DNA from: Candidatus Enterococcus leclercqii
GTDB lineage: Bacteria; Bacillota; Bacilli; Lactobacillales; Enterococcaceae
Direction: 5' to 3'
NCBI RefSeq assembly: GCF_009933135.1
Contig: NZ_MAEH01000009.1
Coordinates: 248,001-312,000 of the forward strand
DNA length: 64,000 nucleotides
The position numbers and the translations under genes were made by a program. The stretch's first letter is position 1, and each line of letters opens with the position of its first letter. The notes below the pieces were generated by a model. The model saw nothing but the letters and a program-made list of their open reading frames with translations. It did not search any database and had not been told where the DNA came from. Of this stretch, positions 18,599-26,173 are shown in pieces.

Positions 18599-18902
18599 CT
18601 AAAAATCATTGATCGCATCGGTCATAATTTGTAAAAAGTGTTCTTTCTCCGGTGCTTCATCAACACAATAGAGTACCAATGAATTTCTTACATAATTCGC
18701 ATGGTCACGTAAAAGTTTTGAATTCAGCAGGATCCCTTTTGCATTTGCAAATAGCCCTGCAAACCGCATAACTGTCCTAGTATTTCCTTCTCTAAACGGA
18801 TGAGTCAACCATAATCGAGCAACTAAATCTGAGAATAAAGGAGTCATATCTTCCACACTAATCTCAGTCCATTCAAATTGAACATTAAGCTCAATTGAAT
18901 GG
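18599..18902 (-). pseudogene. Truncated Fic-domain protein (C-terminal part)
   Basis: The frame encodes the end of a Fic AMP-transferase: FEWTEISVEDMTPLFSDLV, then the catalytic motif HPFREGNTRT and about 55 more residues. The N-terminal half is missing because the frame meets a stop at 18903-18905, inside the end of the neighbouring gene. The longest internal start (near 18856) lacks a good ribosome site. The second island carries a closely similar fragment at 25926-26159. Fic proteins of this type modify targets with AMP and are held by a VbhA-type antitoxin; no antitoxin remains here. Probably non-functional. Confidence 0.75.
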
Positions 18903-18910
18903 TCAGTTAG

Positions 18911-20068
18911 TTATTTTCCAAGTTGATTAATTAATGATTGTTCATATCTGGATGCTACTTTAAACAATTTAGCATTTTTACTATTATCTTTTCTAAAACG
19001 CTTATATTCATTTAGACTTTCATAAATAGCATTCCCAAATTCAGTTTGAAAAATATTCTGCTCATGTAGCGGATAACATCTTCCATCCTTAATAATCATT
19101 CGCTTTATTGGATTCAATGATAAAATATCGTTAATCCCATTATCTCTAGAACAAAAATAATGCATATACATTTGTTTAGTGTTGCTATTTCTGTCTGCTA
19201 CTTGAGATTCCAAGCTACGAAGATGAAATAAATCCCAAGCCATGCCTCTTATTTTTGAGATAACATTTTTAGAATTAGCTTGAATTGCTCCAAAAAAAGA
19301 ATTCACTCTACTATCTTTTGAAAAAAGTAAATATGCTAAAAATAGTTCTTGTTCAGCATAGGCATATAATTCTTTATTCACGCATTGGATAAGTTCCATC
19401 ATTTTGTTTTTACTATTTTTGTTAGATTTAAAATTGATCTCATACATTTTTAACAGAATACAGTATATTAAATAATACTGATTCAAGTCTTTATCTGCAA
19501 TACCTTCACGAATAGTCCTCAATGCTTGACTGACCTTATTTTCAATATCACTGTCTTTTGCTAGGGTCTCTAGTTCAAAGCTCTCGAATTCCTCTAAAGT
19601 TCGTGACTTATCAAATGCAAAAAAAGACACCAAGCTTTCACGAACATAATTTTTATCTATCTCATGTTTATTGGCTACAACTTCCAAAATATACGGTCCA
19701 CAACTTATTTGAACTTCCTTTTCTTTTATATAAGATAAAAACTTTTTAAAAGAGTCGCTTGCTCTTTTATACAAAAGAAAATCTCTGAGATAGCCAACAA
19801 TATTTGAATCGAAATCAAAACATCTATATACTTCTATTCTTCTCAAATAGGACTCGAAATTGTATTTATCAATTAATAACGTGTTTTCCATATTAGAAAA
19901 GCTTTGAACCACATATTTTTCAATGTCTTGTTTCATAAAATCTGATCCAAGATTATTAGAGTTATTATCAAAACAAATTAATCTAATATCTTGTGCTAAG
20001 TAATAGTTATCTTTAAAAACTTCCCAAGGTGTCTCTGAAACAAGTAACTCTTCCATAATTTCATCCAT
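18911..20068 (-). CDS. Unknown protein, candidate PIN-fold nuclease
   Basis: I do not recognise this 385-residue protein by name. Acidic residues appear in the order expected of a PIN ribonuclease: YRCFDFDSNIVGYL (D85/D87 and N89), GPYILEVVAN (E129), MAWDLFHLR (D279) and HYFCSRDNGINDI (D309). The segment between is long, helical and lysine/glutamate rich. There is no signal peptide or membrane helix. It is A+T rich, lies in the rpsI island and faces the CD-NTase gene across a 204-nt gap, with GGAGGG before its ATG. A role in the same defence unit is possible. The PIN reading is inference; a purely structural helical protein is the alternative. Confidence 0.55.
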   Translation of the reverse strand: MDEIMEELLVSETPWEVFKDNYYLAQDIRLICFDNNSNNLGSDFMKQDIEKYVVQSFSNMENTLLIDKYNFESYLRRIEVYRCFDFDSNIVGYLRDFLLYKRASDSFKKFLSYIKEKEVQISCGPYILEVVANKHEIDKNYVRESLVSFFAFDKSRTLEEFESFELETLAKDSDIENKVSQALRTIREGIADKDLNQYYLIYCILLKMYEINFKSNKNSKNKMMELIQCVNKELYAYAEQELFLAYLLFSKDSRVNSFFGAIQANSKNVISKIRGMAWDLFHLRSLESQVADRNSNTKQMYMHYFCSRDNGINDILSLNPIKRMIIKDGRCYPLHEQNIFQTEFGNAIYESLNEYKRFRKDNSKNAKLFKVASRYEQSLINQLGK

Positions 20069-20200
20069 ATTAACCCTCCTGTTTGTATAACTTTTATTAA
20101 ATAATATTATAACTGTATTTTGAAAACATTAAATATTTAAAATTCTTTATCCTTGACATTAATCCTTACAAAGAAAATTTTTAAAAACATAACAAACAAG

Positions 20201-20239
20201 CGTTCCCTAATTATGCTATAATGAATAATTAAAGGAACG
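20201..20239 (+). promoter_or_regulatory. CBASS promoter inside a large palindrome
   Basis: A perfect -10 TATAAT (20217-20222) is the centre of an inverted repeat: CGTTCC-TAATTAT on the left (20201-20214) and ATAATTA-GGAACG on the right (20225-20239), with one base of asymmetry. A dimeric regulator bound here would cover the -10 box. The -35 region is weak. The CD-NTase gene starts 34 nt downstream. Confidence 0.65.
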
Positions 20240-20272
20240 GAAAATTTTACAATGTAAAGGGGTATCATTAAT

Positions 20273-21091
20273 ATGAGCATTTTCGTAACTAATTCATACT
20301 TTATTCCATTAGAAATTAGAAAAAAGATTTCTGGAAGATACCATGTGATAACTAAAGCCATTAATAAAGAATTCTGGAATTCCGTTAGTGATTCCGCTCA
20401 TAGCTTCTATGTTGGTTCTTATGGACGGGGGACTGCGATTAGTACTAGTGATATAGATATTTTAGTTGAAATTCCTTTAACTGAGTACGATAAATTCAAA
20501 TCATCAACTGGAAACGGACCTTCACGTTTATTACAGTCCATCAGAAATACAATTAAAACTGTTTATCCTAGAAGTGATGTTCGAGCCGATGGTCAAGTAG
20601 TCAAAATTAATTTCCATGATGGAATTAAATTTGAAATTTTACCAGCATTTTTAAAGTCTGATTTTTGGGGGAATCCCGAAGGATACATCTATCCAGATTC
20701 AAATATGGGTGGGAACTGGAAAGCCACAAATCCAAAAATTGAACAAAACGCAATGAAGACAAAAAATGGTTCGAACTACAGCAACGGACTTTTGTATGCA
20801 ACATGCAAACATTTCCGTTATGTCAGAGATACTTATTTTAGCAGCTACCACCTTTCTGGAATTGTAATAGATAGTTTTGTTTACACCGCCATGGGAAACT
20901 GGAAATATCTTGACGAAGGAAATAACTCGGCTTCCAATAGAGGCGACTATGAAAATGTTTTGTTGAATTACTACAATAGCAATCGAACTTGGGGGAAAAT
21001 AAACTTATTATCTCCTGGTGGTAATCAACTTGTAGATGCTTCTAGTAGTATTGAATGCTTAGAAAAAGTCATTAAAAAAATAGCGCTATAA
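20273..21091 (+). CDS. CBASS CD-NTase (SMODS-type nucleotidyltransferase)
   Basis: The 272-residue protein has the polymerase-beta-like active site of CD-NTases: GSYGRGTAISTSDIDILVEI (G48-S49, D60, D62) and a third acid in IKFEILPAF (E121). This family makes cyclic oligonucleotide signals on phage infection. A nucleotide-binding C-terminal half follows (YSNGLLYATCKHFRYVRD, CLEKVIKKI). It starts at ATG with AAAGGGG 10 nt upstream. Seventeen bases after its stop lies a SLATT membrane protein, the expected effector. The pair is a short CBASS unit without Cap2/Cap3 accessory genes. Which signal nucleotide it makes cannot be read from the sequence. Confidence 0.85.
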   Translation: MSIFVTNSYFIPLEIRKKISGRYHVITKAINKEFWNSVSDSAHSFYVGSYGRGTAISTSDIDILVEIPLTEYDKFKSSTGNGPSRLLQSIRNTIKTVYPRSDVRADGQVVKINFHDGIKFEILPAFLKSDFWGNPEGYIYPDSNMGGNWKATNPKIEQNAMKTKNGSNYSNGLLYATCKHFRYVRDTYFSSYHLSGIVIDSFVYTAMGNWKYLDEGNNSASNRGDYENVLLNYYNSNRTWGKINLLSPGGNQLVDASSSIECLEKVIKKIAL

Positions 21092-21108
21092 TTATTTGGA
21101 GGGCTAAT

Positions 21109-21669
21109 ATGGATACCATACAACAAAAACACAGCTTGGAAGTCCAACTTCGAGAGGCCTATGGCCGTGTAACATATACCTATACCGCTCATCTAAAACT
21201 CATGAACAGACTTGAAAAAAAAAATAAATGTTTAAAGTCTGTACAAATTACTCTGTCTGCAATTACCACTGGCGGTTTTTTAGGTACTCTTATTTTTGAT
21301 GAAAGGATATTAACTTTTATTGCTGGACTGGTATCCGCAATTTCTCTCGGCTTAAACCTCTATTTTAAGGACTTTAAACTGGCTGAGGAAGCTAAGCAAC
21401 ATCAAATCGCTTCTGATAAGCTTTGGCTTATTAGAGAAAAGTACATCACTTTATTAACAGATTTAGAAACTTTATCTTTAGATGAGATTTCTCTAGAAAG
21501 AAACCAATTAAGAGATGAAACCCATGTGATTTACATGGAATCACCAAAAACAGATAGTAATAGTTATTCTGAAGCTCAGAATGCTTTGAAAAATGAAGAG
21601 GAGCAATTTTTTGAAGAAGAAGAATTAGACAAAATGTTGCCTAAACATTTAAGAAAAAGTAATAAGTAA
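21109..21669 (+). CDS. SLATT-domain two-helix membrane effector
   Basis: The 186-residue protein has two adjacent hydrophobic segments (about residues 43-63 and 67-86) between charged helices, the layout of SLATT domains (SMODS and SLOG-associating two-TM effectors). The soluble part after the helices (LAEEAKQHQIASDKLWLIRE) is helical, and the C-terminus is very acidic (EEEQFFEEEELDKM near residue 170). Proteins of this kind are thought to form pores after binding a cyclic nucleotide and stop phage spread by killing the cell. It follows the CD-NTase by 17 nt with GGAGGG, so they form one operon. Confidence 0.83.
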   Translation: MDTIQQKHSLEVQLREAYGRVTYTYTAHLKLMNRLEKKNKCLKSVQITLSAITTGGFLGTLIFDERILTFIAGLVSAISLGLNLYFKDFKLAEEAKQHQIASDKLWLIREKYITLLTDLETLSLDEISLERNQLRDETHVIYMESPKTDSNSYSEAQNALKNEEEQFFEEEELDKMLPKHLRKSNK

Positions 21670-21760
21670 ACTAGAAAAAATTTCTAAAATATACTGAATT
21701 ACTTATTTAACTGAGGCTAACAGCAGTAATGATAATTTACAACTACTTTATTCTATTATT

Positions 21761-21846
21761 AGGCAATCACCACGAAGGGTTTCGCCCAAGGCGAACTTAC
21801 CCTTCGTGGTGATTTTGCCTATTGCATAACGGCGCAGCCGCTATGC
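21761..21846. repeat. Long hairpins: possible terminator or single-strand origin
   Basis: AATCACCACGAAGGGT (21765-21780) pairs perfectly with its complement at 21799-21814, and inside the loop TTCGCC pairs with GGCGAA. A second hairpin, GCATA-CGGC/GCCG-TATGC, spans 21824-21846. The first could end SLATT transcription, but the size and perfection resemble lagging-strand origins of mobile elements. It directly adjoins the oriT-like segment. Confidence 0.65.
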
Positions 21847-21854
21847 GTGAATAA

Positions 21855-21919
21855 AGCCCCCGGTTCTAACAGGGGGCTAACAAAGCACAGGAAACTGTGA
21901 CAACTACCCATTGGGGAGT
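21855..21919. other. Candidate oriT of the mobilizable element
   Basis: AGCCCCC (21855-21861) and GGGGGCT (21872-21878) flank GGTTCTAACA. As I recall, the oriT regions of ICEBs1 and Tn916, nicked by MobT relaxases, have the same form: a C-tract/G-tract repeat around CTAACA. Two more hairpins follow: CACAG/CTGTG (21886-21899) and ACT-CCC/GGG-AGT (21903-21919). A MobT-type relaxase gene lies 1 kb away. Strong by analogy, untested. Confidence 0.65.
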
Positions 21920-21965
21920 GTCCTGGCAGTATTTTCTTTGTCACGTGCTTATCAATCTTGTCACC

Positions 21966-22778
21966 TTATTTTGATGATGGATACGCTGCGTTTAACAGAC
22001 GTTCTTTCTCGACTTCCATCACGAATGGTAGATAAAGATATTGTTGTTCTAGTAGATATTGATTGTCCTCTGTGTACTGATAAGAAGCTGTTTCTTTTGA
22101 ATAGACCAACGGGGCAATTCGCACATCACCGGTTGATTGATTGATCGAGTATAGAAGGATGGCTTTTTCAAGAAGTTTCTTTGGCAAGTGCTTCCCAAAA
22201 TAGGAATAGGATTCTTGATTTGCTAAATAGACGAGTAAGCGATCCACACTAAAGTTGGAGAAGGTAAAGGGCATCATGTGCAGAATATGATTTTGATTAT
22301 CATGTTGTAAATAGAGCTGCGCTTCTTTACCAAAATTGGTTGAACCAAGGTAAAGCTGCTTTTTCTCATCGATACATTGAAAAGTAAACTGATCTTGTTC
22401 AGTTGGTGGAATGAGGTTTGTAATAAAAAATTCAATCATTCGATCCATTTCTTTTTCACTAACAAGACCAGCTTGGTTCAGTTCGTCTACTATCAGTCCT
22501 TCAATCTCAGGATCAAGCTTACCTGCCTTCTTTTGAAGCATTTCTAAAATGTATTGGTTTTCTTGCTCACCATACAAAAGATATTCGTTGGTGACATGGC
22601 CTATTTCTGCAATTTGGTGAAGTGTTTCGGTTTTTGGAAGGTTAATCCCACGTTCCCAGTTATTGACTGTACTTCGTGGTAAATCACCAATTAGTTTGCC
22701 AAATTTCTCCATACTCAACTTTAACTCTTGGCGAATCTGCCGAATTCGATTGCCCACTGCTTGCTTGTCTATCTCCAT
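21966..22778 (-). CDS. XRE-family repressor of the mobilizable element
   Basis: The 270-residue protein has an N-terminal helix-turn-helix (VGNRIRQIRQELKLSMEKFG, then LPRSTVNNWERGINLPK, residues 8-50). The C-terminal domain has no visible catalytic motif: there is no metallopeptidase or LexA-like Ser-Lys signature. It faces the relaxase gene across a 161-nt region with three similar operators and two overlapping-control promoters, so it is most likely the repressor keeping mobilization off. A GAGGAG ribosome site precedes the ATG. Confidence 0.78.
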   Translation of the reverse strand: MEIDKQAVGNRIRQIRQELKLSMEKFGKLIGDLPRSTVNNWERGINLPKTETLHQIAEIGHVTNEYLLYGEQENQYILEMLQKKAGKLDPEIEGLIVDELNQAGLVSEKEMDRMIEFFITNLIPPTEQDQFTFQCIDEKKQLYLGSTNFGKEAQLYLQHDNQNHILHMMPFTFSNFSVDRLLVYLANQESYSYFGKHLPKKLLEKAILLYSINQSTGDVRIAPLVYSKETASYQYTEDNQYLLEQQYLYLPFVMEVEKERLLNAAYPSSK

Positions 22779-22811
22779 GAAAACTCCTCCTCAGGATGAA
22801 TTCTTAAATTT

Positions 22812-22896
22812 AGTATACGAGCGTACTTAAAAAAAGTCAAAACATATTGACTTAAAATAAATACAAGCGTACAATTAATATGTACTTAAAATAAGT
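22812..22896. promoter_or_regulatory. Divergent promoters with three repressor operators
   Basis: Leftwards, TTGACT (22840-22835) and TATACT (22817-22812) are 17 nt apart. Rightwards, TTGACT (22847-22852) and TACAAT (22870-22875) are also 17 nt apart. Three 13-mers of the form ACTTAAAATAAGT lie at 22825-22837, 22850-22862 and 22884-22896; the last is a perfect inverted repeat and the other two are one- or two-base variants. Each promoter overlaps one copy. This is a compact genetic switch. Confidence 0.82.
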
Positions 22897-22939
22897 CATA
22901 CGGTTCTTTGACAAGTAAATAGCAGAAGGAGGTTTTTCT

Positions 22940-24196
22940 ATGAATCAAGTGAATCAACATGATCTCGGGGAATCGATTCGAGTTTCTCGAGAAGAAAGGG
23001 GGTGGACCCAGCGATATTTAGCAGAAAAAGTAGGGATTTCGAGATCGTTATTATCAAAGGTAGAAAAAGGAACGAGACAATTAAGTGAAGAAAAATTGAA
23101 TCTTATACTGGATAGTTTGCAAGAAGCAGTTGTTCCCGTTAATCGTGTTTTGATTGATTATCTAACCATTCACTTTTTCTCGAATCAACATTTAAAGTTG
23201 ATTGAAGAGATTATTGGCATGCCTATTGAACGCTTTGAGGAACTGGATTATGCGCCAAAGGGCTATATTGGCCAATACGTGTGGAATCAAGTAATCACAA
23301 TTCGGTATTCCATTGACGATACGGTAAAAGGAACCGTGATGGAGTTTTCAGGTCAAGGCTGTAAACATCTTGCCATGCGTTTGAATACCGCAAAATCAAA
23401 CTGGCAAGAGTTCTTCCGTAAGGTATTAGCTTATCAGGGAAACTTTACACGGATTGATTTTACTTTAGATGATTTTGTGGGGAGTCTCAGTATTCCAGAA
23501 CTGAAGTGTAAGGTAACGCTAGGCCATGTGTGGACCACTTTTCAAGTGAGTGAATCCCATGGCGGGACGGATATCATAAACAATGAGTCAAATGGTGAGA
23601 CCTTGTATTTAGGCTCAAAGAAGAGTCAGTGTCGCTTTTGTTTTTATCAGAAGGATTATGAACAACGCAAAAGACGAGGAATTCCTTTAGAGGAGGCAGA
23701 AGTGAAAAATCGCTTTGAACTACGGTATCGAAAAGAGAAAGCGCAAAGCTTGGCAAAGATTATTTCAAGAACCCATGATTTAACCAAACTGTTCTTTGAG
23801 TTACTTAATGGCGCAATTTGTTTTTATGACCGTGATCCAAATGAGCCAGGTGCAAAAGTCGATAAAAAATGGGCAGCCTTTATTGGCAATCATGGCGCAA
23901 TCACCATTTCTTTAGAGACCACTCCTCAAAGCTTTGAAAAAAGTATGAATTGGTTAATTCACAGCGTTTCTCCCACCCTCGCATTTATTCAAGAGGTAGA
24001 TAATCATTTTGATTCAAATTTGATTAACGAGATTATTAGCTGCGGGGAGCTTAGTTCACGACAGCAAAAAACATTAGAAAATTTGATTGCTGAGCCTGAT
24101 TATTATCAGGAAGAAGTAGAATTTTATATCCAGTGTCTTCAAAATATGAAGGCAGAAAAAATACACAAAAAAAGCAAAGCACAGCTTACACATTAA
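22940..24196 (+). CDS. MobT/Rep_trans-type relaxase
   Basis: The 418-residue protein has an N-terminal XRE helix-turn-helix (ESIRVSREERGWTQRYLAEK, residues 11-30) joined to a Rep_trans domain, as in Tn916 Orf20 and ICEBs1 NicK-like relaxases. Family features include GQYVWNQVITIRYSIDDT, the FTRIDFTLDDF motif near residue 174 and RFELRYRKEKAQSL near 256. These enzymes nick oriT and start strand transfer or rolling-circle replication. No coupling protein or secretion genes are present, so the element is mobilizable rather than self-conjugative. The GGAGG-led ATG follows the repressor-controlled promoter. Confidence 0.85.
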   Translation: MNQVNQHDLGESIRVSREERGWTQRYLAEKVGISRSLLSKVEKGTRQLSEEKLNLILDSLQEAVVPVNRVLIDYLTIHFFSNQHLKLIEEIIGMPIERFEELDYAPKGYIGQYVWNQVITIRYSIDDTVKGTVMEFSGQGCKHLAMRLNTAKSNWQEFFRKVLAYQGNFTRIDFTLDDFVGSLSIPELKCKVTLGHVWTTFQVSESHGGTDIINNESNGETLYLGSKKSQCRFCFYQKDYEQRKRRGIPLEEAEVKNRFELRYRKEKAQSLAKIISRTHDLTKLFFELLNGAICFYDRDPNEPGAKVDKKWAAFIGNHGAITISLETTPQSFEKSMNWLIHSVSPTLAFIQEVDNHFDSNLINEIISCGELSSRQQKTLENLIAEPDYYQEEVEFYIQCLQNMKAEKIHKKSKAQLTH

Positions 24197-24285
24197 AATG
24201 TATAAACGTACTCCGCCCTAGACAAGTTGAGTATAGCACATTTCCTTGTGTCAGCCAAAAAACATTTTTGGAAAGGAAATAACCT

Positions 24286-24483
24286 ATGAAAAATACAATA
24301 ACTACTTATGAATTGCCCTATCTACTTACTAGAGAACAAGCTTCTCAGTTTTTAGGGATTGATCCAAAATCTTTTGATAAATTCGTTCGCGCAAACGATG
24401 AATTAGAGCGTTTTATGATAGGAAGACAAGAACGATACACTGTCACTTCCCTCATTAATTTTATTAAGACGCACTCTATCTAG
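24286..24483 (+). CDS. xis: Tn916-like excisionase
   Basis: The 65-residue protein resembles Tn916-family excisionases: a short winged-helix DNA-binding protein with LPYLLTREQASQFLGIDPKS, where the first helix pair binds DNA, and a basic RQERYTVTSLINFIKTHSI end. It helps integrase choose excision. It sits 105 nt before the integrase gene and after the relaxase gene, the standard order. ATG with GGAAAGGAA upstream. Confidence 0.8.
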   Translation: MKNTITTYELPYLLTREQASQFLGIDPKSFDKFVRANDELERFMIGRQERYTVTSLINFIKTHSI

Positions 24484-24497
24484 CTAAAATATCGTAG

Positions 24498-24564
24498 GAT
24501 GGTTGATTAGGTGCTCTGTGCCATGTAGAATGGCGGTGTATTCAACTAGCATTTATCAACCATC
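24498..24564. repeat. Perfect 10-bp inverted repeat between xis and int
   Basis: GATGGTTGAT (24498-24507) and ATCAACCATC (24555-24564) are exact complements with a 47-nt loop. It occupies most of the xis-int spacer, so it may control int expression as an mRNA structure or be a protein site. Confidence 0.65.
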
Positions 24565-24588
24565 TTTCAGTGAAAGGATTTGTTATAA

Positions 24589-25635
24589 ATGCCTAGTATA
24601 ATTAAACGTGGTAACTCATATAGAGCTCAGATTTCACTTTACAACCATGGTCAACATAAGAAATTGACAAAATCATTTAGCTCTAAGAAAGAAGCAACTC
24701 GTTGGGCCTTAGAAAATGAATTGGAGAAAGGAAATGGAAAACAATTAGCAGAGCGTACAACAACATTTGCTGACTTCTTTGAAAACTGGATTCATATCAT
24801 AAAGAAAAATGATGTAAAAGAAACGACTTTTCAAAATTATCAAAGGACTGCTCAAGTGGTGAAGAAATTATTTGGCGATATACAGTTAAAGGATTTGAAC
24901 GATATTGTAGTACAACGAAAAATAGATAAGTATGCGGAGACTCATTCTCGTAAAACCACTCATGAAGTACTATTGAAAATCAAAACGGCATTACGTGATG
25001 CTTATGCTCGTGGCTATCTTGCTACCGATTTTGCAAATTTAGTCAAAACACGAGGGAAAGTTTTGGATAAGAGAAACCGTGCACTTTCCATTACCGAATT
25101 AAAGAAACTGCGTACTTATGTCATTAATCATCGAGAAAATGAGTTTAACATTCTTGTACTCCTTGCATTAGAAACTGGTATGAGACGCGGAGAACTTTTA
25201 GGTATACGTCCCGAAGACCTCTTTGAATATGGTATCCATGTCAGACGTTCTCTTAGTCCAACTTCTGAAGATACTTCGTTAAAAACTAAAAATTCAAGAC
25301 GAGATATTTCCATTAATCAAGAAGTCTACGATATTCTAAAATCTGTCCCGGTTAAGGATAATGGATATTTTTTTGATCCTGACGGCTTTCAACAATCTGC
25401 TAAGCTCGCCAGATTACTGAAAAAACTAGATATTCCAAAAACTACCTTCCACGGCCTAAGAGATACTCATGCTTCTTTTCTATTTTCACAAGATATTGAT
25501 ATTGCCTATGTATCAAAACGCTTAGGTCATATCAATATTCAAACAACGCAGAACTATTATCTTGAATTGATGCCAGAAAAAAAGCACCAGCAAGATGCTG
25601 ATGCTTTAAACCTCTTAAATTCTTTGTCAAATTGA
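24589..25635 (+). CDS. int: Tyrosine integrase of the first rpsI island
   Basis: The 348-residue protein has an N-terminal arm-binding domain (MPSIIKRGNSYRAQISLYNH), a core-binding SAM-like domain near 60-150, and a complete catalytic domain: R in LETGMRRGELLGI, K in SLKTKNSRRDIS, H-x-x-R in TTFHGLRDTHASF, H in SKRLGHINIQTT and the nucleophile Y in QNYYLELMPE. All active-site residues are present, so it should be functional. It ends 57 nt before an rpsI 3'-end copy and next to paired TTGAACCAA repeats. Confidence 0.93.
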   Translation: MPSIIKRGNSYRAQISLYNHGQHKKLTKSFSSKKEATRWALENELEKGNGKQLAERTTTFADFFENWIHIIKKNDVKETTFQNYQRTAQVVKKLFGDIQLKDLNDIVVQRKIDKYAETHSRKTTHEVLLKIKTALRDAYARGYLATDFANLVKTRGKVLDKRNRALSITELKKLRTYVINHRENEFNILVLLALETGMRRGELLGIRPEDLFEYGIHVRRSLSPTSEDTSLKTKNSRRDISINQEVYDILKSVPVKDNGYFFDPDGFQQSAKLARLLKKLDIPKTTFHGLRDTHASFLFSQDIDIAYVSKRLGHINIQTTQNYYLELMPEKKHQQDADALNLLNSLSN

Positions 25636-25639
25636 TAAT

Positions 25640-25658
25640 TTGAACCAACTTGAACCAA
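25640..25658 (+). repeat. Paired TTGAACCAA repeats, right end
   Basis: TTGAACCAA occurs at 25640-25648 and 25650-25658 with the same 10-bp period as the pair at 18537-18555. It lies between the int stop and the attachment core, so it is a likely integrase arm site. Confidence 0.75.
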
Positions 25659-25692
25659 AAAACTCTTGTAAACGTTGATACAATAAAGAACT

Positions 25693-25745
25693 GATTAACG
25701 TTTTGAGAATTGTGAAGCTTTACGAGCTTTCTTAAGACCTGGTTT
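25693..25745 (-). repeat. Displaced copy of the rpsI 3' end between the two islands
   Basis: Positions 25745-25695 on the minus strand encode [16 protein letters not shown] plus stop, the same peptide as the end of intact rpsI (29555-29505). 48 of 51 bases match and all three differences are silent. Homology stops abruptly at 25745. This marks both the right junction of island one and the left junction of island two. The rest of the 290-nt gap to the next gene fragment shows only A+T-rich sequence. Confidence 0.88.
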
Positions 25746-25925
25746 TGCTTATAAATAACATAAAACGGTTGTTTATCGTTTTATTTCAAGGTTTCTATAG
25801 ATTTTTTAAAAATCTTTATATCAATCAATTTCAATCGATTTTAAGCAACTCGTACATTAAAACGCACATCAAAAAAATACGCAAACCAGAACATGGCTAC
25901 TATTCATAAATAACAGATAATTATT

Positions 25926-26159
25926 CTAAAAACTATTAATTGCTTCAACCATGATTTTTAAGAAACAGCCCTTTTCTGGAGCCTCTTCAACACAATATAG
26001 AACTAATGATTTTCTTACATAGTTTGAATGGTCTCGTAAAAATTTGGAGTTTATCGGAAAGCCTTTCGCGTTTGCAAACAATCCAGCGAACTGAATGATT
26101 GTCCGCGTGTTCCCTTCTCGAAAAGGATGAATCAACAACGGCTTAGCAAGTTGTACCAA
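25926..26159 (-). pseudogene. Truncated Fic-domain toxin of the second island
   Basis: The frame encodes LVQLAKPLLIHPFREGNTRT (the Fic catalytic motif) and about 55 more residues, closely similar to the fragment at 18599-18902. The N-terminal half is gone: an in-frame TAA lies just upstream, and the antitoxin-like gene ends only 15 nt away. A deletion between the antitoxin gene and the middle of fic explains this. The fragment keeps the catalytic loop but lacks most of the fold, so AMP-transferase activity is unlikely. Confidence 0.75.
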
Positions 26160-26173
26160 GAGTTACATAGGGA

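Noticed and set aside
18911-20068. Naming the 385-residue gene as a known defence protein
   Set aside because: The acidic-residue order suggests PIN, but overall similarity to a named family could not be recognised, so it is left as a candidate.
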